Notes: generated from the sequence alone by a model not told the origin. A DNA stretch of 64,000 nucleotides from Ottelia alismoides (GCA_037367405.1 JAZKJV010009616.1:372001-436000); one strand, 5' to 3'; counted from the stretch's first letter, positions 34,650-47,394 are shown. Translations and numbers: made by a program.

Positions 34650-36572
34650 CCTTTGCCAGTCCCTAGCAGACACTTATGCAATAAGTGTAGAAAAGAAAAA
34701 CAAAGAAAAGAAAAAGAAGAAATGTGAAATAAATTTAATGATCAAACTTGTCTTCACAAAATCAAAGTTTGGAGCTTAAGTCAGACCTTTGGAATTTAAG
34801 TGCGGGCGGAACCTTAATGAGAACCAGATTTGAAATCCAACAGTCTTTGAGAATCCCAACACTCTGCTCAAGTCTCCTCAATAGCCAGGTCAGAAATATC
34901 TCAACCCATACGCAAACCCTTACGACTATGAATCTGACTTGTACAGTGTAAGTGATGGTGGCTCTCCCCAACTAGAATGACAAAGAGACTGACTTCTCCA
35001 GCATAACAACCCAATGATTCCCCAATCCAATAACTCCTTCCTCGAGGAGCGGGGTATTCCCTTCTAAGTTCAAGTGGCAACCGTCTTAAGAAGAGGAGGT
35101 GAAGAGAAGAATGGACGGTAGCCAGTGTAGCTACCTATCCTAGGATGCAAGACCAATGTAGTCAAGTCATCCAGCTGCAGGCTCACATATTTGACTTTGG
35201 AACTCAAGCTTGCTTGACTTTACAACATATGCACATACTTTTCCAGGCATTTTATTTTTGTATAATCCTGTCTCTTTTTCTTTTTTTTTTTCTTTTTTTT
35301 GAAATATTATATGTAGCAGCATTTACATAAGCAGTTTTTCCTCTTGAGCCAGTAGACTATCCCTCTTTTGAAGCATTATTGCAACCCATACTCTCCTGTC
35401 TTTAGAATTCCTCATCACTGGACGGGTTGAGGTGCACTTCCCTACCTAGAGGAGAACAAGTGTTTCCACTTGTGTGCGTCTCATACCGGCAAATCCAATC
35501 CCCTCACCACTCCAACTGAGTTGAGCCATGTGAAAGGTGCAGGTGTCCAAGTTAGGTCATTATCAACAAGAGTCGTGCGTGTGTTCCGAAATACTCTACT
35601 TAGGCAGTCAAGAATCCATTGAACCAAGTCTCGTGATCCTCAAAGAATTAAGTCAATTAGACATGAAGTACCTCAAACCCAGTTCCTATAAGGTTCCTGT
35701 TATTAGGTAGATTTTAAGGTCCAATCAAGCTCCAATATCCGAATTTTATTTAGACTTGTTCAACTATCAAACTCAATCCGAAAAATGCTCATGCTATGCA
35801 ATGCTATGCAGAAAATATTTTGGTGATGCAATATTCAAAGATTTTGAACTTTTTATGGGTTTTTGAAAGGATGATGATGCACATGCATTTTTTTTTGTAT
35901 TTTTCAAAAAGATTTTTCAAATGTTTTTGGATTTTTAATTTTGCAAATGTTTTTGGGATTTTTGAAAAGAAAAGATTTTGGCTAAAAACTAGCTTAAAAT
36001 ATTTACACGGGAGTGCTTCTTATATTTACAAGAAGTGGATTTTAAGAATTTACAGGGTAAGTGATCGATTTTATACATATATATAGTGAATTTTGGTGAG
36101 ATGTATCCATTTCTCAAACTTATTTGAAAAGGTTTTGCAAACAATTTTTGAAAAATATAGTCCAAAATAATTTTTACAAACAATTTTACAAACATGTATA
36201 CACATTTGAAAATCATTTTGCAAAGGTTTTCAAACACTATAAATAGATTTTTCACATATTTTTGCAACCATTTTTCAAACCATTTGCAAATCATTTTTTC
36301 AAACATTTTATTTCACACAAAGAAAATAAATTTTCAAAACAAAATGTTTTTACAAAGGTTGAAAACATGTAACAAAACGTTTTCAAAATAGTTTTCAAAA
36401 GATTTTCATAAAGATTTTCAAACTATTTTTTCAAACATTTTGCAAAAAACATTTTCACCTGATTTATTAATCAGTAAATACAAAAAGAATTTGAGGAATA
36501 ATCAACATCTTTTTATTAAGGTTTTTAATGAATTTTAAAGAGTTATTAGTCATATTTATTAGGAAAATACAA
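34650..36572 (-). other. element C 3' untranslated region with TTTTCAAA-type low-complexity array
   Basis: The first half is related to the same region of A. At 35270-35301 is a T/C-rich run. From about 35880 to 36455 the sequence is a degenerate array of TTTTCAAA, TTTTGCAAA and TTTTACAAA units. No gene is seen. Confidence 0.6.
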
Positions 36573-37210
36573 AAGTACGAGTTATGGCTAAAGTATATAT
36601 GCAGTATATACGACCCCCTATACTTAGCTTGAGCTATGCCCTCATAGATCGGAGAGAAAATAGAAGACATAACTCGTTTTGAGTATAGAAAAGTATAAGG
36701 AATAAATAAATAAAAGAAATGAGAAAACGAATGAGAAGTTGACCGTCCCCCCTATACTTAGGATCAAATAATCCTAAGTATAGCAGACTGTACACACTGC
36801 AGGGAGGGTCAAGGGTGGGAATGAACAGATTGTACTCAGATTGTCTTCCCCTATACTTAGGGTCATATATCCCTAAGTATAGACAAGAAGAGGAGACAAT
36901 GGAGAGGATCATAGAATAGAGAAACTCGGGATGAACACCCCCCTATACTTAGGACAAAGTACGTCCTAAATACAGAAAACTGTATACAAGGGGCGACACC
37001 TTTTTGATAGATAAAGAAAATATAAAGGAAAAGAAGAAAAGATATCAACAGATGGATACGAATAAAGAAGGATGTACGCATCACTCCCTCTATACTTAGG
37101 GTAAAGAAGCCCTAAGTATAGGCAACGACAAGAGTAATGAAACGGAACGATGAATGAACACTCGTCTCGTCCACCCCCTATACTTAGGACAAGGTACGTC
37201 CTAAGCAAGG
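36573..37210 (-). repeat. element C array of polypurine-tract hairpins
   Basis: Six CCCCTATACTTAG blocks at about 36613, 36748, 36849, 36938, 37087 and 37174. Five have inverted partners. The stems at 36752-36783, 36851-36882 and 37090-37121 are nearly perfect (CTATACTTAGG pairing with CCTAAGTATAG, loop about 8-10). On the element strand every copy gives GTATAGGGGG. The first copy belongs to the ~75-base block conserved in A and D. Confidence 0.85.
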
Positions 37211-37299
37211 CAAACACGACAATGGGTGGATGAGCGATACGGGAGAGAGAACAGAGGTACACGAGAGAGAATATACAACAGATATGGATGTACATATGA

Positions 37300-38697
37300 T
37301 CAAGAAGGTGGAAAGCAAACCTTCTTGCGAGACCGCTGAGGGATAGATCTAGTGTGGTGCAAGTCGACATCGGGGTCCACAGTGGACGGAAGCTGATCAG
37401 GGTCGACACGGTGAAGGCCCTCAGTGGAATCAAATCGAAAAGGCACGAACTGGTCAATGGAAGTAGTATGGCTAGGTTCGTCCTTGGTGGCCCTATGGTG
37501 TGAAGGCGCAGATGGGCGAGTGGAAGAAGTGTGGTCAGATCTGGCCTTAGAGGTCTCGCTGATATCAAAGTGGAATGGGAAAAACTCATCATCCTCGGAA
37601 GAAGTGTAATTGGAGTCGTCCTGCGAGGTCTCGTTCATGTCAAAACCAAAAGGAACGAAATCATCAGTGGAAGAAGTCGAACTCAGATCGTCCTCAAGAG
37701 TCTCACCCGAATCATCTTTTTCATCAAGAGGCCAGAAATTTTTAATATTCGCATCATAACCGACCTCAATCATCATTACTTTTGAGTGACCAGGAACGGA
37801 CTTATCAGTGGAAGTAGTCAAACCAGGTCCGTCCTGTCTAGTCTTGGTATCTGTCTGCCGCTCAATGGGATCAATCACGTAAATTCCTTGGATTTCATCA
37901 ACACATTGCCACACACCAGAAGGAGGAACTGTGAGGTCTATGCTTTCCGAGTCTTCCCCCTTTCGGAGGATTTCTCGGGTCTCATCAGCGGTCAATAAGC
38001 ACACTTCTTTAATATCATCAGATAGGTCATAGGCCTCGGAGTCAGCTGTAATCGGTGAAGGTGCATCAGGTGCAGGTCTCTGGTCGACTGTGGGTGTGGT
38101 GATCAACACTTCGCTCTCGTCAACAGGACGGAAGCAAATCTCTCCTGATCCATAGTCAATAACGACCCTCATAGAGGCGAGGAATGGTCGTCCCAGGATG
38201 ATTGGAGAGGGCTCCCCTGAGGAGGTCTCCATGGTCAACACGACAAAGTCAACATGGTGGCTCGTGCCCTGAATCGAAATGACAGCGTTTTCAAGGATAC
38301 CCTTCGGCCTCTTGATAGATCCATCAGCAAACTGAGCGATCATCCTGGTTTTCTTGAGAGGCTCTAAGTGAAGAGATTGTACCAGCGAGAAGGGTAATAT
38401 GCTAATAGATGCACCACTGTCTAGGAGAGTGTGATCACATGTATGGTCAGAGATGGTGCACGTGATGAAGGTGGTAGTTGTGTTCTTCTTTCAAGGAATG
38501 GGACGGTGTGTGATGGCGTGGGCATTGGCCATGGTCAGAATATGATGCTCAGATCTGCTCCTCCGCTTTCTCTTCTTGGGAAGAGGAGCAGATAAATCAG
38601 TCATGGCCTGTTGAAGTGGGGCACGGATAATCTCACGAATAGTGGCCACCACTTCGGGTTCATTCAACATTTTTTTGAATTTTTGGACTTCCTCCAT
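37300..38697 (-). pseudogene. element C linker, aspartic protease and repetitive acidic tail
   Basis: A single minus frame has one TGA at 38491-38493. Before the stop: MEEVQKFKKMLNEPEVVATI and a basic linker (KKRKRRSRSEHHILTMA). After it: the protease, with the active-site block LLDSGASISILPFS (about 38375-38420), then IAQFADGSIKRPKG and PSPIILGRPFLA. The Asp-Ser-Gly catalytic triplet is intact. A 250-residue acidic, Ser/Thr-rich tail follows, with three imperfect repeats built on D-[DQE]-F-[VF]-PF-x-FD (about 37435-37670) and an end in basic residues. The protease would process gag in the particle. The tail has no family that I recognise. Apart from the one stop, the frame is long and open, so damage is light. 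Confidence 0.8.
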
Positions 38698-39287
38698 ACA
38701 AGGGAGGAAGTCGGAATCAGCATGTACATGAGGCGTGCCAAGAGCAGTCTGTACAGCGGCATCCTCGGGGTCAAAGGTGAGACGATGCGTGAATGAATGT
38801 GTGGGTGAATGATCTGGCAGATGGACTCTCTCCTCACAATATGAATCAACCGTCTCCCAAACTCTTTTTGTGTTTTTAAATTGTTCTCATTTTTTTGTGA
38901 TTTAGGCGATTGCAATCTCCCATGATCTCCCACAAGGAATTCTGTATCCGCGATGAGTGGAGCGTCAATCTGTTTTTCCCTCAAGATAGCCATATCATCA
39001 TTCATCAAATCAAGGCGCTCTAACATTCGGTTCAATATATCACTCATAGAGATCGAGGGAGGTGACTCCAACATGTCAAACTTGGGTGGATGTGAAGGTG
39101 GAGGTGGATAATATACAAGTGGAGGTGGGTGTGGGTAGAAATCCGAGGTCTGATGCTGTGGCTGAGACGGGTATGTATAAAAATCAGAAAAAGTAGGAGG
39201 AGGGTCCTCCTGAATAAAGTCAGGTGGACCGGCTGGAGTGAACGAAGGATCCGCAAAGCCCGGATAAAAGATGCTCCAGGGGTCCAT
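38664..39287 (-). pseudogene. element C gag, N-terminal part
   Basis: The ATG at 39287 opens MDPWSIFYPGFADPS. The first ~90 residues are rich in Pro and Tyr (PPLVYYPPPPSHPP), followed by a predicted helix, MSDILNRMLERLDLMNDDMA. A frameshift, between about 38890 and 38790, moves the coding frame to the one that continues through PEDAAVQTALGT into MEEVQ at 38697. The last ~50 residues of this frame are therefore out of register. It corresponds in position to the gag starts of A (14444) and D (51251). Confidence 0.65.
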
Positions 39288-39996
39288 ATCGAAAACAAAA
39301 GGAAATGATTCGGAGGAACACGAAGGTCAAGTCAAGAGAGCGAAGAAGAAGGCGCAAATGCGCATGGATGATCTAGAATACACACAAGCAAGCACAAACA
39401 AACTCACATAAGACAAACCCTCAAATCACCTACTCAACTCGGTAGAGACCGAAAAGTCGGTCTTTTTATCTTGTCTGTTTTAGAGTTAGGTGAGAAGTCA
39501 AAGATTAGCACACACACTTAGGGGGCTGAATGGGATTTGGGCACTATCTTTAATGTGTGCACGAGCAAGTAAAAGCGAAGACAATGAGGGGATTACTCGC
39601 CCCAAGAAATTTTTTTTCTTTTTGATCTTTTTTTAAGGTCGTGTAATATTAATAGTCCCAATTTTATTTGTTATCACTTTTTTGGATTTTTAATGAGAAT
39701 GCACGAACCTATCAAGGAGTCAATTTTACTTAGCACCTAGGTTGACAAAATCAGAAGGAGAGTTGGAAAAGCAATGCAAGCGAAAAATCAATGATGTATG
39801 CTAAAGAGAAATGCTCACCTTGCCTCCAGCACTCTACATGCAAAGATGCTTAGCAGAATTGAAACCTAATCTATATGCAAATGCAAAGCTGATGAAATCG
39901 TCCTAAGTTTCAGAAATTATTATTATCGTGAAGAACCACAAGTCGGTCACCGATCTTCAATCCAAGAGTCCGGTCTAGGCTCACCCCTCCTCCTCT
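39288..39996 (-). other. element C leader, truncated
   Basis: Untranslated leader. GACCGA AAAG TCGGTC at 39447-39462 can form a short perfect hairpin. The part near 39765-39830 (AAATCAATGATGTATGCT) is shared with the leaders of A and D. The leader joins the right LTR abruptly near 39996, without primer site. Confidence 0.6.
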
Positions 39997-42900
39997 CGAC
40001 AAATATTTTATATATTTTTTTAATTTTTTTTTCAAAAACTAGAATATAAATAAAGTAAGAAATAGGAAGATAGGATATTTATAAAAATAAGGAAAAATAG
40101 TCAAAAATTAGGAAATAAATTATTTTTGGTCTTTTTATATTTTTATACTCATTTTGTGATTTTTGAGGATTTTTCAGAATATTTTTGGTATTTTTAAAAG
40201 GGCAAAATACAAGAAAACAGTGAATTAACTACCGGCCGAGATTAAAATGGGAATGAAAAATAGTAAACAGTAACAAAATTTTTCCAAATTAATTTTAAAT
40301 AAAAGACAATAAAATAGAGAAGCTACATGACCTGAGTTTATATTTTTAGGACTTTTCTAGGATTTTTTAGATTTTTATGAAGTTTTTAGATGTTTTCTAA
40401 TTTTAAGGTTTTTGTTTTGAAATTTTTAGTTATTTTTGGGTAGTAATTAAAAGACACTAAAATAGACCTTAGGTATTTTTTTTGGAATTTTGCAAGAAGT
40501 TTTAATATTTTTTTGGTATTTTCTAATGCAAACAGTAGCTAAAATGCATGTTTTTGATTTTTTATAAATAATAAAATGCAATAATTATGAAAAATAAAAA
40601 TATGGCGTGATAATATGATGCAACAGGAGTCTATTGTGATTTTTGTGGATTTTTTAGCACTTTAAAGAGGCATGCAATAAATAAAGGAAACGTAAAGAAA
40701 CTACATGCTAGTAGGGGCATTTATGTAATATTGGAAAAGTCCAGGCCTTATGCGCAAAAACGCCAGAAATATACAACTGAATTGAAAGTTTTTGGACCAA
40801 AACACAATAAACAAACCACGGGGGAGCCCCCTACAAAATGCCCAGATGCACGTGACGAGCACATGCGCCAGGCGGGGACCAGAATGCAAAATGATATAGT
40901 TTGAGGGGCGTCCTTGCAAATAATACAGAAATTGTAAAGGCAGATGCAAGATTTTAAGTTCTACTTAATAAATACAAATAACTGCGGGGTAGTTGATGCA
41001 AAATACCCCAGCTGCTACGGGCGTCGACGATTTAGATCAGCCACTTAAACACGTGTCAACACCACGTCAAACGATACTGCTTCGATTTTGATGGTGAAGA
41101 TCATATCCCCGTAGGGGAATCAACGACTGAGGAGTGGGGTTAATCCAACGACATCTGGAAGACCTGGGCTGCAGCAGACGATCGACGGGGCGCGAGATGG
41201 CTGGACGAACGTCGGAAGAGCTCGCCCTTGGTGAGTTTCAATGAAGCGCAACACGCCGCTCTGACCTTCTCACATCCTTCCAAACCGTCGTGCAAGCTCC
41301 TGCAGCCACGACGAACAATCCAGGGGCACCAAATAAGCTCGGGGAGCGGCTGCGCAAGCTCCCCAAGCTTCGTGCTTCTCCACCACCTGGGCGTGGTTGT
41401 GGTGGCGCAATTTACCCCAGGATAAGTCCTTCAGACCCTGCAAAGACACATAGAAACTCGACAGCACAAGGGGCAGAGGTCCGACGTTTATTGGCGACAA
41501 GTAGACGAATAGCGACGTGGTTGTGGTGGTCAGAGCTCCAGGAGCTCCGGCAAGGTGTTCGAGAGGTTTTCAAGCTAACGCTACGGGGGAAATTCGCATC
41601 AAACTGTAAGGTCTAAAAGCTAAGGCCTACAGCTAACTAAGAGTAAAAAAACGAAGGAAAACAACCTCGAGCGGCCAAAGGCCGCGAGATGTAACCGCCA
41701 AGAGCGGTGCTCCGGCGATGGTGGAAGCCGCTCTTCTTCTGCGTCAAACGCCGCCGCTAAGGGTCGAGGGAGGAATCTGTCACCTTCCTCTATCTCAAGC
41801 ACTCCAGGAACATGCGTGAAGCTAGGTCAAAGAGGGTTCAATTCGAAAATGGAGGTGGCGGGGCTGTTTTGAAACATGGTGAACCAGGTGCAAAGATCGA
41901 GGGATATCTCTCGAATCTACGATCCAATCCCCGAGGAAGCCCTTGGGCGTGAATGGTCACATATCGGGGAGAAAAAGTATAGAAGAGTGCGACATGAAAA
42001 GATGTAAGACGCGGCCTAGAAAATTAGGCGAAAACCAAGAAAAACGTATATCTGACACTGGACAGACCTCGGTTAGAGAGTTGACCGAGGTCAACCAAGG
42101 AAGGAAGCTGGTTGGACCAACCAGAAAAACCTTGGTAAAAAATAATTGTAAAATCATTTAAAAATAGAAAACAAATTAGTTAATTTTTGCTTATTAAATA
42201 AAAAATATTCATAATTTTATAAGGTATTTTAATATGATTTTTAATTATTTTTTCGAGGTATTAATTTACACGTTACCTTTTATACCCCTTTATAGGTATC
42301 TTTATTTATATATTTTATTATTTTATTTTTATTTTGTATTTTTAATTTATTTAATTATGTTTATTAATTTATAAATTTATAAAGTATTTTATACACTTAA
42401 TTATATTTTTATTTTATTTTTCTGATGTATTTTATACACTTAATAAAATAGAAGTGTGAATTAGGCAGGTATGTATACAGGTATTTTACCTCTGTATGCT
42501 CTATATAAGTATTTTATTTTATGTTTCTTTTGGGTTTTGATTTTGATTTTAATTTACACATATATTATAAGTAATATTTATAAAATTATAAAAATATACA
42601 ATTATAAAAATGATGAATAAATAATAAAATGAATATTTTAATCTGTACAAGTATACAATAGGGGTCCAAAACTCAACTTTCAAACCGTAGCTCCGCCAAA
42701 TGCGAAACCACCACCATTAAATAGCTTATTTTAATCTATATACAATTAAAGGTGAGTTTGATGCATTTGGAGTTTTTGTTTGTGAGATACGAGTCTGGGA
42801 AGTTGGGATTCTGGAATTTTATTCAGATCATAACTTTTTATCTGTACATTATTTTTATGTGAAATCAATTTTGTATTTTTATTTATTTAATTATCTACAA

Positions 42901-43278
42901 CTTTCATGTACAAAGTTTCTTTATTTGAGGTATAAAAAGTGGAACCAAAAATAGTTCCCAAAATGAATAAAGAATGAATGAAATAAAATGGATTTTTATT
43001 GTATTTTGACCCTTATCTCCCCCTACTTTATTCCTTGTCGACCTATTCATCGAGATGCCTAGGTCTCGAAGTTTCGGGTCATAAAATATTTACAATATTT
43101 TATTCTTTTTCTTTTTTTATTTATTCTATAATTTTGGCTTTAAAAATCGCATTTTATACAATATTTACACAATGATGCATGAATACTAAAATGCCTAATT
43201 TAAGCCTATTTACACACATTTACTAGGGTTTTTAACGTCAAAATGATAGAATAAAGATGATGAAACGCAGATTCATCA
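39997..43278 (-). repeat. element C 5' LTR, truncated at its 3' side
   Basis: 3.28 kb, pairing with about 31342-34635. It ends CAGATTCATCA at 43278. The ~250 bases carrying the GTCGAACTC block are missing. Confidence 0.82.
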
Positions 43279-43557
43279 TCCCCTAAGCTGATAGAATGGG
43301 GACGGTTGAAACCGTCCCTACTATGTGTGGTATGAGGGACGGTCGTAACCGTCTCCATTCGTTAACGTTAAAGGGACGGTTACAACCGTCCCCAATGGTT
43401 GAATAAAAGGGACGTTCGTGGTAAGCGTCCCCTCAAATTAAATGAGACGGTGGCAGAGGGGAAAGTCTAAGAACCATCCCCTCTGAGCTGAAGGGACGAT
43501 TATCACAACAAAAAGGACGGTTCTCGACCGTCCCCTTAGGGCCACCTGCCTGTAGTG
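43279..43557. repeat. CACTA right subterminal repeats and terminus
   Basis: Five GGGACGGTT-type pairs (43299-43400, 43520) and the terminal GGCCACCTGCCTGTAGTG. The left terminus beyond CACTACA differs (AACTAGACGGCC), so the perfect terminal repeat is short. Confidence 0.82.
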
Positions 43558-43560
43558 CAT

Positions 43561-44065
43561 GTCACTGACACTGCACATATAAAAATTAAGCTTTATTTAC
43601 AAAAAATGCTAATGGGATCCTAGATTGGATTCCTTGTTTCGACCACCATATCTCAGTTTATTAAGTTTCCTGTTTAATTCCTGTTGGCAATTTTATGAGT
43701 GGAAATGCATAGATCTCCAACCATAGATAGATAAAGATATTAAAAAAAGCTTGTAATAGGACATCTATGATGACACTAGGATTTTATTGGATGATTTGCA
43801 GGTTCTGCCTCCTTTTTGTTTTCGGTTGAATGGAGTTACAAATTCCAAGCTCTAATTAATTATATATACAAGCCACAACAAATAAAAGAGGTACACCAGT
43901 GGGTATGACCTATGGGTAATGGTTTCATATGCTCCCTGCTGCTAGAACTTTAGGTTCTTACACATCGTATTATTTTCTTAAAAAAATATACATAAATATG
44001 ATCTAGATAATCCAATAGATGAGGTGTGAAATTCTCGATAGGAGGAAAATATTATACATCCTAAT
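43561..44065. other. gene-free interval
   Basis: Mixed AT-rich sequence between the CACTA element and the left arm of the inverted repeat. Nothing recognised. Confidence 0.4.
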
Positions 44066-44224
44066 GCTAAGTTTGATATCATTTAATTTAGTATTGAATC
44101 CGATATTTATACTACCATTACTTTTTCCAGTCTGATCACGTAAATTTTGAGGTTCTAATTACAGACAGGAATCTATTTGTAATATTTGACGGAGGTACGA
44201 CTCATACATGCTAAATCGGGTCAA

Positions 44225-47200
44225 TGATGAACATAAAATCGCCTCTTTAATAATCGATAATTGTAGTAGTATAGGAGACAATTACTGTCAATCAAAAACC
44301 ACAAACTTTGAATGTTGTGGAGTATTTTTACTTGGCAAGTGTACCAAGGTCGAACACAGTGAACGGAGATTTTTAGTTGCACGGTTTTAAATTAAATCAA
44401 GTAATTAATAAATACTCGATTAATTTTTGTGTTGATAAAATATACAATGCAATGAGATGCAAAAGTGATGCAAGAAAAATAAACAGAGGAGATTATGACC
44501 AAGATCTGTGATTTGAAATGTGTTAAATCCTTCAATAATATGATCAATAAATCCTCAAAATCACATTACAGATCGAAAGAGATTAGGTCCAAGAATGTGT
44601 AACAGTCAATATTTCAGAAGCAGGTCAAACAGATCGACGTATCGAAGTTTTATCCTGCGAGAATTACTCGACCCCTTCCCTGTAAATCACTCCTAAAAGG
44701 AATTAATATCTTTATATCAGGTGAATCGTGAATTCAACCATAGGTCTAATTCCTTGAAAATAACGTTCAAGCATTAGCAGATCAATCTTAACAACACCTT
44801 AAATAAAGTCTCAAGGAATTAGATTAATTTTACCTCCTCATGTATACCCCTGCACAGATCAATTCATTAATTAAGAATATCAATAATCAAGAATGACTTA
44901 ATCAAACAAGATCTTCGAAAATGGGTCCCTGCAAGTTAGATCAACTTTTCTCAATAAAGTAGCACTCATATGTCAATTTTCAACTTGCACAAGTCAACAA
45001 CAATCCTCAAATAATAATTCTGATAAAGCAGCCTTAAATGGGTCAACAATTTATGCAAAATGATAGAGCATGAAATAAGCTTCGAAATGACATATCATGC
45101 GCTAGAAACGGAGTTCGTACGAGAAAGTTATGCAATAATAAAAATCTAGGGACTAAAACGTAATGAAAATAAAATTTCTTCTTCAAAAGGATCCCTGAGG
45201 GGCTTATCTGAAATTTGTGAAATCTGTCGGGCTTTTGATGCAATTTTTCTAATGCGTCACGTGCCCAGCACGTGACGCTGACATCAGCAAATTTAGGGGT
45301 ACTTCGTAAATTGCATGAAACCGGGGGCCTTGATAAAAACTACCCCCTCCACACGTGCTTCTCACGTGAGGGGAGATTCCAGAACGAGGCACACCCACGT
45401 GCGCTGGGCGCAGGCGACACCCGATGGCGGATGGCGGCACCCCCGCGCGGATGCGAGGCGGGAGGTGCGGCGCTGGGCGCAGGTAGCACCCCCGCGCGGC
45501 TGTGAGGCGGGAGGTGCGGCAATGTCGCAGGCGGCACCCCCGCGCGATGGAGGGCGGGGCGCTGGGCACGGCGGGTAGACGAGAAGGAGCCGCTGGCGGG
45601 CTCACAACGGAGGGAGGGGGCGGTGCCGCCGCGTCGGAGGAGGCAGCGCTTGGAGTAGCGGAGGAGTCGCGCTGCCTTGCGCGTAGGCTGGAGATGCGGT
45701 TCGGGGCAGTGAGTGGCGGAGAGGGCTGCTGCGGCTATAGTCGGAGGCGGCGCGCATAGGTGACGTGTTGATTCTACAATGGACAGAGGAGAAAAGTAAA
45801 AAATAAGGAGACGAGGTTGCTTGTAAAATAAGGGAAGAAGCTCGTTGAGTATGGAATTCGAGGGAGGAGCGGTGGCGACCTTCTCCTGGTAGTTGCCTCA
45901 GAGGTCCGGCGAAGGGAGAAGTCGAGGCACTGCTGCACGGGAAGCTGCTGCACGGGAAGCAGCTGCACGGACCTAGAGGCTCCGTGAATCACGCCCAAGA
46001 GGAGGGGTTCTTGCCGGAGAGGGATTGCTGTCACCAAACTGCTCCCAACATCTCTCTCTGTCACTCTTACTGGGAGAACGGCGGATGGATGGAGCGTCGC
46101 GCGAGGGACGGGTTTTATAGGAAGGGTGAGGGCAGTTACGCGGGCGAGGACCAGCCTCGTAACGACCGGAGAGTGAAGGCGGCGGCCGCCGTTACGAGGA
46201 AGGAAGCTGCGACGGTTACGAGGAAGGAGGAGGAACGACTGGGGGGGGCAAGGGCGTGAATGGCCGGAGGAAGAAGAGGGTCATGTGCGCAACACGTGAA
46301 CCGGGGAGGCCTGGAGAGAGATGGAGTGGGGGTGACATGTGGCACGCCCAGGGGCTGCCACATGGATCCCCAAAAAATTTCAAAATATAAGTATAAAGAA
46401 GAATAGAAAAGAAATAGCAGGAGACCTCGGATCGAAAAATTTTCCACGAAAGTTGTTCGTCCCGATGAGATCTAAAACTTTCATGAAGGACTCGGGAGCA
46501 AAAGAGGACATCTGTGAGAAGTGGTATTTTTGGTGGTTCTCCATGTGTAAAGAAAACCCGATTTTTGGGGTTTTGTATTTTTTGGTGCATTTAGAGAGGA
46601 TAAAAAATATAGAAAAAATACGATAAAATACAAGAAAATTAATTACATACTAATCTAATTTTTTTGGATTTTTAATAGATAAGAAAATAGGAAAATAAAA
46701 TAGAATTAAGAAACACACAACTTTTTTACAGACCGACAACGGACACTTGAACTTGGTCAGTTTCTTTGATTTCAGTTTTGATCTGGATTTGGATTTTTGT
46801 GTCGCTTAATAAAACTTACATCAGAGAACAATAATGAAAAAGAAATAAAATTAAAAGAGTTAATTATGCACATAAAAACTCAGGTCAAAAACAACAAAAA
46901 GTTAAAATGCGCAAAAGAAGCCCAAAACCCAACTTTCACATATGAGCTCCGAATTTTATGAAATTGGTCTTGTTTTGAAGGTATTTGAAAATGGAGTACT
47001 TTAAAAGTCAGTAGACCAAAATCGAACACTGTATGTGGGAGATATGCTCATTTTAGTCTGTCAGATGTGAAATTAGACTTTGGGATTATTTGACACTTAT
47101 TGGGGTTAGTAATTTTTTTGTATTTTTTATTTAATAAGGTTAGTAATATCTACACAATGGAGGTAGTTTTGGGTAAATCGGAGTTAGGATTAATTATTTA

Positions 47201-47394
47201 CAAATGTGAGAAGTTAGCGGCTTTTTGGGCTAATTTACACGGGATTTTTTAATGCAATTATGCACGATGAAATGCAAATATTATTAACACATGTATGAAT
47301 GCTAATAATGCTCTATTAATGATTAATTACAAGTGAATGATGGGGAACAGAGCCTAAATGACCAATTTTAGCATGATGAATATGAGATTCATCA
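44225..47394 (-). repeat. element D 3' LTR
   Basis: 3.17 kb, plus-strand ends TGATGAACATAAA and GAGATTCATCA. The AAGGTCGAACACAGTG block is at 44345-44360. A GC-rich section (45330-46330) holds open frames on both strands that change between the two LTRs and are not called genes. A minus-strand TATAAAA lies at 46113-46119. Confidence 0.9.
46113..46119 (-). promoter_or_regulatory. element D LTR TATA box
   Basis: TATAAAA on the minus strand, followed by CCCGTCCC; the other LTR has the same box at 54456-54462. Its strand agrees with the element's orientation. Confidence 0.6.

Larger units (their letters stand above)
31091..43278 (-). mobile_element. element C: Athila/Tat-like gag-protease element inside the CACTA
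   Basis: LTRs are 31091-34635 (left start uncertain by ~70 bases) and 39997-43278. The polypurine tract beside the left LTR shows minus orientation. The interior (34636-39996) has gag, a protease with an intact D-S-G motif and a repetitive acidic tail, but no reverse transcriptase or integrase. Compared with the left LTR, the right LTR lacks about 250 bases at its 3' side, and the adjoining primer site is gone, so the copy cannot prime replication. No clear target duplication was seen because the left edge is ill-defined. Confidence 0.8.
23593..43557 (+). mobile_element. CACTA (En/Spm-type) DNA transposon, interrupted by LTR elements E and C
   Basis: The ends are CACTACA at 23593 and TGTAGTG at 43557. 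The 3-bp target duplication is CAT (23590-23592 and 43558-43560). Near both ends are many subterminal GGGACGGTT/AACCGTCCC motifs, the usual transposase-binding type. The interior has a decayed transposase gene (24760-25560) and a decayed second gene (25648-27184). Excluding solo LTR E (27534-30662) and element C (about 31091-43278), the CACTA is about 4.7 kb. The transposase core is missing, so it is a deletion derivative that depended on an active relative. Confidence 0.88.

Noticed and set aside
37424..37998. Plus-strand open frames opposite the element C acidic tail
   Set aside because: The minus frame has the protease and repeats; the plus frames are its antisense shadows.
23616..43535. 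Regularly spaced palindromic GGGACGGTT/AACCGTCCC repeats as a possible CRISPR array
   Set aside because: Spacing is irregular, repeats are short and inverted, the context is a plant CACTA element, and no cas gene is present.
45249..46447. Arg/Ala/Gly-rich open frames in the element D LTR (also 53606-54707)
   Set aside because: They are present on both strands of a GC-rich LTR section, with frames disrupted between copies and no known domain.
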